The position numbers and the translations under genes were made by a program. From Promethearchaeota archaeon (GTDB lineage: Archaea; Asgardarchaeota; Lokiarchaeia; Sigynarchaeales; SOKP01), in NCBI GenBank assembly GCA_013375495.1, contig JABXKC010000031.1, forward strand, positions 1 through 45,385: a stretch of DNA of 45,385 bases, read 5' to 3'. Positions 32,547 through 39,357 of the stretch are shown here, in pieces. Each line of letters starts with the position of its first letter. Position 1 is the first letter of the stretch. Below the pieces are notes generated by a model. It worked only from the letters and a program-made list of their open reading frames with translations. It did not search any database and was not told the DNA's origin.

Positions 32547-33278
32547 TTAAGTTCCTTCTTCTTCATTATCAAGAAAATCTTTTATTGGGAAAGGATTTCC
32601 ATGTCCGGGATAAACCATGTTAATATCTAGCATTTTAAGCCTATCAATGCTCCTCTCAAAAGTTTCCTTATCTACGATCAAGTTAGTCCTAGTGGGTATT
32701 TTTTTATTCATAAGTAAATCCCCACAAAAGAAATCACCTTCAGAAGTTAGAAATCCAAGAGAGCCCTTAGAATGCCCGGGAAGATTATAAACAGTAATAT
32801 TAAATCCATATTCGTTCAAAGATTGCCCATCGTCAAGAATTATATCTGGCTTGAATCGATCTTCTTTTTTTAATCTTAATCCTAATAAACGGATGAAAAC
32901 TTTACCTAGTATTTTCATAAGTAAATTTAAATTCCGATTCCAAGTAAAATCTCCCAACTCCACCATTCCTAAATCTTCATAATGCATTGCAATTTTTGAA
33001 CTATACTTGTTGCGAATATATGCACAGTTTCCCGCGTGATCAGGATCACCGTGGGTTGCTAAAATTAATTTTAAATCACCCTGCTTACAGCCTGATTGCT
33101 CGATCATCTTTTCTACTTCGACTCGATTTCTTGATAAACCGCTATCAATTAATATATATTTATCACCTTGCTTCAAGAGATAGCAATTAACACTTTTTAA
33201 TCCTATAATCGTCAAATATTCAGATGTCTCTTTTATTGTATAATTACCTCTTGTATCCAAATCTTGAGTTTTTAACAT
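32547..33278 (-). CDS. Metallo-beta-lactamase-fold hydrolase
   Basis: This 243-residue MBL-fold protein has the zinc motif ATHGDPDHAGN (HxDxDH, about 75-84), a further His in YNLPGHSKGSLGF and GDLLMNKK, and the final His in VYPGHGNPFP. It is closest in feel to the glyoxalase II/YflN branch. It is divergent from a TetR gene across 158 bases (measured to the downstream TetR ATG), and two operator-like palindromes lie just upstream of its start, so it is probably repressed by that TetR. Confidence 0.9.
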   Translation of the reverse strand: MLKTQDLDTRGNYTIKETSEYLTIIGLKSVNCYLLKQGDKYILIDSGLSRNRVEVEKMIEQSGCKQGDLKLILATHGDPDHAGNCAYIRNKYSSKIAMHYEDLGMVELGDFTWNRNLNLLMKILGKVFIRLLGLRLKKEDRFKPDIILDDGQSLNEYGFNITVYNLPGHSKGSLGFLTSEGDFFCGDLLMNKKIPTRTNLIVDKETFERSIDRLKMLDINMVYPGHGNPFPIKDFLDNEEEGT

Positions 33279-33293
33279 TTTTTATCACCATAA

Positions 33294-33313
33294 ATAAATG
33301 AGTGTTCATTTAT
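33294..33313. promoter_or_regulatory. Operator-like palindrome O1
   Basis: ATAAATGA-GTGT-TCATTTAT is a perfect 8-bp dyad, 16 bases upstream of the MBL start. It shares its arms with O2 and O3, as expected for a TetR-family operator. Confidence 0.65.
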
Positions 33314-33321
33314 TGTTGAAA

Positions 33322-33341
33322 ATAAATGAATGTTCATTTAT
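33322..33341. promoter_or_regulatory. Operator-like palindrome O2
   Basis: ATAAATGAA-TG-TTCATTTAT is a perfect 9-bp dyad. Its start is 28 bases (about 2.7 helical turns) from the start of O1. Confidence 0.65.
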
Positions 33342-33408
33342 AAATATTTTTATTACTAAAAATTGTGATCTGGAGCTACTACTCAAATTTTAAAATAGAA
33401 AAGTTTTA

Positions 33409-33428
33409 ATGAATGAGCGTTTATTTAT
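33409..33428. promoter_or_regulatory. Operator-like palindrome O3 at the tetR start
   Basis: ATGAATGAGCGTTTATTTAT matches the O1/O2 consensus at about 18 of 20 positions. It overlaps the first possible ATG of the TetR gene (33413) and lies before the second (33437), consistent with autoregulation. Confidence 0.5.
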
Positions 33429-33436
33429 TTATTAAT

Positions 33437-34066
33437 ATGAGACTTCGTGATGAGAAAAAACAAGATGCCATAATAAAGAAATCTATTCAGTTAGTAAATG
33501 ATCTAGGATTTTCTGGAATTTCAATATCAAAGATAGCAGAAGAGGCAGGAGTATCTCCAGCTACGATCTATATCTACTATAAAAATAAGGAAGATTTATT
33601 TACAAAGATATATATTGATATCAGAAATAAGATGAGTCAAGCATCCTTACAAGGAGTAGATGATAGCAAGGCTATTAAAGCTCAATTCAAATCAATTTGG
33701 TATAATTTTTTTACTTATAATCTTCAACATAATGACCATTTAGTATATCGCGAGCATTACGAACAAACTTCAATGATGAATAATATTCGTCAAGAAGATT
33801 TTGAACTATTTAAACAAGTAACTAATCTCTTAAAAAAAGGGATAGAAGAAAATCTTATTCAAAACCAGTCATTACCATTCTTAACAGCCTTTGCTTTTAT
33901 GCCAATAATTACGCTGCTTAAATTTAATTCAGAAGGAATGATCACCTTGGATGATAATTTAATCCACCAAGCAAGTGAAATAGCGTGGAATGCTGTAAAA
34001 ATTTATAATTTTAAAAAAAGAGAGAAAAGCGACCATAAAATGCAGCTGGTAAAAAACAAAAGCTAA
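33437..34066 (+). CDS. TetR/AcrR-family transcriptional regulator
   Basis: The protein reads MRLRDEKKQDAIIKKSIQLV, then the helix-turn-helix ISISKIAEEAGVSPATIYIYY with KNKEDLFTKIY. This is the TetR N-terminal domain, followed by a helical ligand domain. The ATG at 33437 is preferred over 33413, because the eight extra residues (MSVYLFIN) are not TetR-like and their codons overlap operator O3. It probably represses itself and the divergent MBL hydrolase; the ligand is unknown. Confidence 0.88.
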   Translation: MRLRDEKKQDAIIKKSIQLVNDLGFSGISISKIAEEAGVSPATIYIYYKNKEDLFTKIYIDIRNKMSQASLQGVDDSKAIKAQFKSIWYNFFTYNLQHNDHLVYREHYEQTSMMNNIRQEDFELFKQVTNLLKKGIEENLIQNQSLPFLTAFAFMPIITLLKFNSEGMITLDDNLIHQASEIAWNAVKIYNFKKREKSDHKMQLVKNKS

Positions 34067-34079
34067 AATAAAAGAAATT

Positions 34080-35348
34080 TTAAGTTCCTTCTTCATACCC
34101 ATGAATGTAATTATATTGTTCTTCGCTTAGAGTGTCTATTTTTATACCCATCGCTTGTAGTTTCAAGAAACCTACTTTATCATCGATCTCAACGGGAACA
34201 TCAACCATTCCTGGTTTAAGTTTGTCTTTATTTTTAACGATATATTCAGACATAAGAGACTGTAAACCAAAAGACATGTCCATTACTTCAGCAGGATGAC
34301 CTTCAGACAGAACCAGATTTGCTAAACGTCCTTTGGCAAGTAAATATATTTTCTTGCCATCAAAAAAGGTAATTTCTTCAACATTTTCTCTAATAGGTCG
34401 TATTTCTTTAGCATATTCGTAAATTTCTTTGGTTGGGACCTCGATGTCAAAATGCCCGAGATTACCAAGTATGACTCCATCTTTGAGTTTATCAAATGTT
34501 TCCTTGGTGGGTTGAATCACGTGTTTACATCCAGTAGCAGTCAAGATGATGTCTGCTTGGGGTAGTGCTTCCTCAATAGGCATAACTTGATATCCAGTAA
34601 ATTTAGCTTGGAGCGCCTTAATCGGATCTATTTCAGTGACGATTACATTTGCACCTAAACCTCTCGCTCTTAATGCCATGCCAGAGGAGCAGTGACCAAA
34701 TCCAGCAATAACGACATTTTTTCCTGCAAATAATACGTGCATTCCATAAATAGCTGCAACAATCCCTTGTCCAGTTCCTAATTCATTGTCAAACTGATTT
34801 TTACAACGAGCATCATTAACGGGAAATAGCGGAACTTTTAATGCTCCTTGTTTATCCATCGCTTTAAATCTCTTAACACCAGTTGTTGTCTCCTCTTGAC
34901 ATGCCATAATTGTGCCATTTTCAATTAATTCAGGGAATTCCTTATGAGCTGTAACAATCATATCAGCGCCATCATCAATTAGAATGTTCGGTTTGGCTTT
35001 TAAGCATTCTCTGATACACCAATAAAATTCTTCATCAGTATTGCCATGCCAAGCAAACACGTTTATTCCTTCTTTAACTAATGCAGCTGATACATCATCC
35101 TGAGTGGATAATGGATTGCTTCCACATAAATACACTTCTGCACCGCCAGCTTTTAAAGTTCTAGCTAGATTTCCGGTCTCTTTTGTTACATGAAGGCAAC
35201 CTGCAATAGTAATGCCTTTTAAAGGTTTTTCCTTTTCAAATCGTTCTCGAATAACTTTAGCAGTAACTGGCATTTTACTTTCAGCAATATATAATGCCTC
35301 TTTGCCTTTTTCAGCTAAATTTTCATCTGCAACTTTATAATTTACCAT
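34080..35348 (-). CDS. ahcY: S-adenosylhomocysteine hydrolase
   Basis: This 422-residue NAD-dependent enzyme splits S-adenosylhomocysteine into adenosine and homocysteine. Family segments are LHVTKETGNLARTLKAGGAE, IDDGADMIVT, ACQEETTTGVKRF, NDARCKNQFDNELGTGQ and the NAD fold VVIAGFGHCSSGMALRARG with VTEIDPIKALQA. It lacks the long insert and C-terminal extension of bacterial/eukaryotic forms, as is typical in archaea. It is convergent with tetR (14-base gap). Confidence 0.95.
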   Translation of the reverse strand: MVNYKVADENLAEKGKEALYIAESKMPVTAKVIRERFEKEKPLKGITIAGCLHVTKETGNLARTLKAGGAEVYLCGSNPLSTQDDVSAALVKEGINVFAWHGNTDEEFYWCIRECLKAKPNILIDDGADMIVTAHKEFPELIENGTIMACQEETTTGVKRFKAMDKQGALKVPLFPVNDARCKNQFDNELGTGQGIVAAIYGMHVLFAGKNVVIAGFGHCSSGMALRARGLGANVIVTEIDPIKALQAKFTGYQVMPIEEALPQADIILTATGCKHVIQPTKETFDKLKDGVILGNLGHFDIEVPTKEIYEYAKEIRPIRENVEEITFFDGKKIYLLAKGRLANLVLSEGHPAEVMDMSFGLQSLMSEYIVKNKDKLKPGMVDVPVEIDDKVGFLKLQAMGIKIDTLSEEQYNYIHGYEEGT

Positions 35349-35487
35349 AAAATTTCACTTGATTGTTTATAATGATTTTAAGTTTAATTAATTAATAAAA
35401 TTATTTTTGGTTAAGGGCAAATATTTATATACTGATTTATAAACATTTAATTAATAATACGGCAGAAGAGTGTAAAATTGTTATAAT

Positions 35488-36474
35488 ATGCAAAATAGTA
35501 AAAATTTAGTGGAAGCTCAACACTTCATTAAAAATCTAACAGGTAAAACCAAGTTTGTAATATCGAAAAATTCACGAGCGTTAGGGCTTTCCAGACAAAC
35601 ATACCAGTATAAACTTGATAATCTGAGGAGTGAAAAAATAATTACTAATTTTACAATCAATATTAATCCGAGTATTCTTCCCATTAATTTAAAATATGTA
35701 TTATTAGAAATTAAAACCAATCCCAAGGAACCGGAACTATTAGAAAAGTTGTTAAAAATATCCCAATTAAAAATCCTTGATGGAATTTTAGGAGAATATT
35801 CTCTATTTGCTTTATTCATATTTCATTCATCTGAGGAGTATTACCAGGTTTTAAGCGCAATAGATAATATAATGGCTCAATCATATTTTAAGAAGTATCA
35901 TATAATCGAGACAATTAAAGTGTTCAAGACTAATGGGATTGAATTGTATGACAATAAAATTGATCCAAATTTCGAAATTGACAGCATCGATTATGTAATT
36001 TTAAAAATATTGCAAGAAAACCAGAGTTTAAAACCAATCTCGACTTACGAGATTAAGGACATAATTAATGATAAGTACAAGGATTTTTTAAATGAAATGA
36101 ATAGACAAGATATCTCTCAATCTACAATTCATAACAGAATTAAAAAGCTTGAAAAAAAGAACGTAATTCTTAACTACGCTCTTAACTTTTGTCCAAAAAA
36201 AATTGGGCTTAAAGGAAAATACCTCGTAAGAATTAAACCTAAAGACCCTTCAAAATATAACGAAATTGCATTAAATTTGGAAAAGAGTAGCTATATAACC
36301 GATCTTTTTAGGATAGGGGAACAACATGGTCTATTTGCGATAGTTCGCGTAAAAAATGTCGAAGATTACGCAGATTTTATAAAAGATTTGTATCAATCCG
36401 ATGAAGTTGAAGATACCCTTTCTAGTTTTGTTTTAGATGAACTGAAGACTTATACAAATTTTGTTATTCATTAG
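35488..36474 (+). CDS. Lrp/AsnC-like regulator with two HTH-ligand units
   Basis: This 328-residue protein is made of two similar halves. Residues 15-155 hold an HTH (ALGLSRQTYQYKLDNLRSEK) and a RAM-like beta-alpha fold (YVLLEIKTNP, ILGEYSLFALFIF). Residues 165-328 hold a second HTH (ISQSTIHNRIKKLEKKNVI) and RAM domain (GKYLVRIKPKDP, IGEQHGLFAIVRV). Normal Lrp proteins are about 150 residues. It is divergent from ahcY and may sense an amino acid or methyl-cycle metabolite. Its 3' end is repeated at 38380-38502. Confidence 0.75.
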   Translation: MQNSKNLVEAQHFIKNLTGKTKFVISKNSRALGLSRQTYQYKLDNLRSEKIITNFTININPSILPINLKYVLLEIKTNPKEPELLEKLLKISQLKILDGILGEYSLFALFIFHSSEEYYQVLSAIDNIMAQSYFKKYHIIETIKVFKTNGIELYDNKIDPNFEIDSIDYVILKILQENQSLKPISTYEIKDIINDKYKDFLNEMNRQDISQSTIHNRIKKLEKKNVILNYALNFCPKKIGLKGKYLVRIKPKDPSKYNEIALNLEKSSYITDLFRIGEQHGLFAIVRVKNVEDYADFIKDLYQSDEVEDTLSSFVLDELKTYTNFVIH

Positions 36475-36650
36475 ACTACTCTATGAGCACATCAATTCTC
36501 AAGTTCATTTTTAACCACTCTCTAATGATTTATATTTCATTTCAATTACATTTTTTTTATTAAGAATAATATCAATATTATAAAGATTAGATTGAACAAT
36601 ATCACATCCTTGCGAGGAGTTCTATATATTTCGAGATATATCTTTAGATC
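36353..36650 (+). repeat. About 290-bp direct repeat, copy 1
   Basis: It contains the last 40 codons of the Lrp-like gene, the intergenic region with CTCTAATGATTTATATTTCA, and a Shine-Dalgarno/start-like segment (GAGGAGTTCTATATATTTCG). It aligns with 38373-38660 along its whole length at an estimated 80-85% identity. Confidence 0.85.
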
Positions 36651-36826
36651 GTATTATGCGTATTCCATATTAAAAAGGATGAGAATATTAAAAGAAAAAT
36701 CACTTAAACCTCAATTTGAAGGATTAAAACCACAACTTAATATAACTGATGAAGATAAAATATTGTATTCTTCATTTATGACTCGTGAATACATCTATTT
36801 TATTATGCCATTTCTCAACACTTTAT

Positions 36827-36943
36827 TTATTTTACAAGACCGACTTCAGCGAGTAAAATCGCTAACGAACGACCAATACCAGAAGCTGCTCCGGTAAGCA
36901 GGCAATTTTTCCCTCTTAATTTCTTCCTATATAACTGTTCTAC
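36827..36943 (-). pseudogene. N-terminal fragment of a short-chain dehydrogenase
   Basis: The minus-strand frame reads KKLRGKNCLLTGAASGIGRS then LAILLAEVGLVK and stops at 36827. TGAASGIG is the SDR cofactor motif. No ATG precedes it and all later SDR motifs (NNAG, YxxxK) are missing, so it is a relic. The opposite-strand frame 36592-36897 overlaps it and looks like chance. Confidence 0.6.
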
Positions 36944-37014
36944 TTAATAAAATATATAGATTTAGATGATGTTAAGAAATTGAGATAATTTTCTTTTTTA
37001 AAGGAATTATTCCC

Positions 37015-37953
37015 TTAATTCTTAACCTGATAATTTCTTCTCTTTATCTCCATTTCCAAAGTATGAGGTGTGTATTCAAACGTATCAAGTAATATTTTAT
37101 GATCATTAGGCACCTCATCGACAAGATCTTGAGGAAAATTATTAAATAACTTCACTCCCATCAATAAGTATCTGATAAAAGGACTAATGGGTCTCGTGAT
37201 GATAGATAGGACTTTAAGTGGCGTGATCGGGACTTTTATATGTTTAATTGTGTGATCGAGTGCAACTGATAATCTTTCAGCGACTTGAGGGTAACTTAAT
37301 GCTTCAGGTCCAGTTATTCTAAATCTTCTTCCTCCTAAATCAGAACGGATTGTTGTCTGAGCCGCGATTTCCCCTAAATCGACAGGGGAAACAGTTGGAA
37401 ATGGATTAAATCCACCTCCTGGGACAGTAAGTTTTGTTCCGCGAAGCATCGCAAAAAACATCTCCATTGATGGACAGCAACCTAATACTGTCCAATTGAA
37501 GTTAGATTCTTTAAGAATATTTTCAATTTCTAAGCGGATCTCCCCCAATAGTAACGCCTTTAATTTTTTAAGATGATCCATTCTTAGGTCATATACAGAA
37601 ATATAGACAATTCGATTTATTTGATTTTTTCTTGCTTCTTCTAAAATGGCAATTACAGCATCCCTTTCGATAAGTCTAGTCTTTTTAATTAATTTTCTTG
37701 TAAAAGCAGAAATGGAAATTACAATGGCTTTTACTCCCGATATTGAAGCTTTAATTAATTTTGGATCTGTTATATCTCCTTCAATAATTTCTACATCTGA
37801 ACCGAGTGTTTCCTTGGCTTTTATGGCATTACGACTTATCACTCTCACTGATTGATCGAGATTAACTAAACTTCGCACTATAAATTGACCATAATGACCC
37901 GTTCCACCTATCACCAATATTGGATTCCTATCCTCTAGATTATTCATAAACAC
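37015..37953 (-). CDS. NmrA-like / atypical SDR NAD(P)-binding protein
   Basis: This 312-residue protein has the Rossmann motif PILVIGGTGHYGQFIVRSLV (GxxGxxG, about 14-33), VRVISRNAIKAKETLG, DVEIIEGDITDP and WTVLGCCPSMEMFFAML. This matches NmrA/atypical SDR proteins that act as NAD(P)H sensors or reductases. No YxxxK catalytic pair is clear. It is the only intact gene between the two 290-bp repeats. Confidence 0.85.
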   Translation of the reverse strand: MFMNNLEDRNPILVIGGTGHYGQFIVRSLVNLDQSVRVISRNAIKAKETLGSDVEIIEGDITDPKLIKASISGVKAIVISISAFTRKLIKKTRLIERDAVIAILEEARKNQINRIVYISVYDLRMDHLKKLKALLLGEIRLEIENILKESNFNWTVLGCCPSMEMFFAMLRGTKLTVPGGGFNPFPTVSPVDLGEIAAQTTIRSDLGGRRFRITGPEALSYPQVAERLSVALDHTIKHIKVPITPLKVLSIITRPISPFIRYLLMGVKLFNNFPQDLVDEVPNDHKILLDTFEYTPHTLEMEIKRRNYQVKN

Positions 37954-38101
37954 GCCCTTTTTTTAGGTTTTGATCAATTTAAGTTACAAGATATGGTTAA
38001 AGAAATTAGTAATTAATCAATAGTATATCGTACATATAAGGATATAAAATTTATCTTCCACATCAATCGCATCATATCATTATTATTATATTTAGAACGT
38101 T

Positions 38102-38377
38102 TCAGGTTAGCGAAATAATCGCATATTTTAATTGATAAATCCCTTTAATACCCCTTATTCTTCCGATTAAGTTAGTGATCTCTGAATTTTTGCCTTCTGC
38201 ATGAAAGATCTCTACACAGTACTTTTCTTCAACATGTCGATGAATATCTTCTAGTACCAATAGATTAAAGCCATGTCTTAATTTGGAAAGCTTTTTATCA
38301 ATATCATGGCGATCAAATTCGGAGATTACAATAATAGTCGCAAAAACTCGATCATCTAGGTCAATAGTAGTGTCGCA
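38102..38377 (-). pseudogene. NikR-type C-terminal nickel-sensing domain without its RHH domain
   Basis: The frame reads IDLDDRVFATIIVISEFDRHD, LSKLRHGFNLLVLEDIHRHV and EEKYCVEIFHAEGKNSEIT to a TGA at 38102. The HxH-x5-C set (IHRHVEEKYC) plus the upstream His of RHGF matches the four nickel ligands of NikR. There is no start codon; the frame meets a stop exactly at the junction with the 290-bp repeat (38378). The DNA-binding half was therefore lost at that junction. Confidence 0.65.
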
Positions 38378-38660
38378 TTAAAAATGTCGAAGATTACGGA
38401 GAATCTATAAAAGATTTGTATCAATCAGATGAAATTGAAGATACTCTTACTAGTTTTGTTCTAGATGAACTTAAGATTTACACAAATTTTGTTATTTATT
38501 AAGCTACACCGAGAACTTTAAACTTCTCAAGTTTATTTTTAATCACTCTCTAATGATTTATATTTCATTTCAATTACTTTTTTTTATTAAGATTAATATC
38601 AATAATATAGATTAAATTAAATCATACCCTCAGGAGGAGCTTCACATATATCGAGATATT
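38373..38660 (+). repeat. About 290-bp direct repeat, copy 2
   Basis: This is the partner of 36353-36650. It starts within TCGC shared by both copies, contains an Lrp-gene tail ending at 38502, the same intergenic block (CTCTAATGATTTATATTTCA), and leads into the Shine-Dalgarno sequence and first codons of the exonuclease gene. Confidence 0.85.
38380..38502 (+). pseudogene. Tail of an Lrp-like regulator gene (duplicate)
   Basis: Forty codons read KNVEDYGESIKDLYQSDEIE then DTLTSFVLDELKIYTNFVIY and stop. The intact gene at 35488-36474 ends with the same sequence at 34 of 40 residues. It has no start and no HTH. It is inside repeat copy 2. Confidence 0.8.
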
Positions 38661-39233
38661 AAAGACTTTATTAATAAACCTAATTCTAAAAAGATTGCTA
38701 TTATAGATATCGAAACTACAGCGTTGAAACCAGATAATGGGTTAATCATTGAGGTAGGAATTGTTGAACTTGATTTGGTAACCGGAACAACTCGAATACT
38801 ATTTGATTCTTTGGTAAAGGAATTACCATTTGGAAATATACACAGGGATGCATGGATTTTCAACAATTCTGATTTGAAATTCGAAGATGTAGTAAATGCA
38901 CCTGTGTTAGATAATGTTAAAGACGAAATTCAAGAAATATTAAATCAATATTCATTAACAGCGTATAATAATGCTTTTGATTTTGGATTTATGGAATCAA
39001 GGGGTTTTATCATAAAAAAGGATCTCCCTGACATAATGGCAGCAGCAAAAGATGCGTGTAAGATTATGTATGCAAAAGGTGGTTATAAAAATCCGAAGAT
39101 GCAAGAAGCCTGGGACAATCTCTTTCCCAATACTAATTATAGAGAGGCACATCGAGCAGTTGACGACGCAATTCATGAAGCTGAAATTCTGTTTGAAATG
39201 TATAAGCGAGGAGAATATAAAATTGAACCTTAG
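38646..39233 (+). CDS. DnaQ-like 3'-5' exonuclease, probable ATA start
   Basis: This DEDDh exonuclease has Exo I IAIIDIETTAL, Exo II YNNAFDFGFM and Exo III epsilon EAHRAVDDAIHEAE. Exo I lies upstream of the first usable TTG (38724), so the true start must be earlier. Between the stop upstream and Exo I there is no ATG, GTG or TTG. A perfect AGGAGG (38632-38637) stands 8 bases before an ATA at 38646, giving (M)YRDIKDFINKPNSKK. The start is inferred. The function may be proofreading-like or RNA/DNA trimming. It follows repeat copy 2. Confidence 0.75.
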   Translation: MYRDIKDFINKPNSKKIAIIDIETTALKPDNGLIIEVGIVELDLVTGTTRILFDSLVKELPFGNIHRDAWIFNNSDLKFEDVVNAPVLDNVKDEIQEILNQYSLTAYNNAFDFGFMESRGFIIKKDLPDIMAAAKDACKIMYAKGGYKNPKMQEAWDNLFPNTNYREAHRAVDDAIHEAEILFEMYKRGEYKIEP

Positions 39234-39357
39234 GAGGGTTAATTTCCTAAATTAAACTCTAAATTGTATTATTTACATAATAAGAATGTGTATTGGTTGT
39301 AAAAAGGCGAAATAAATTAATTTAATTACATAAGAACAATATCTTTAATTGAAAAGT

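Noticed and set aside
36592..36897. 101-codon plus-strand ORF
   Set aside because: It begins inside the duplicated repeat, lacks family resemblance and overlaps a clear SDR relic on the other strand.
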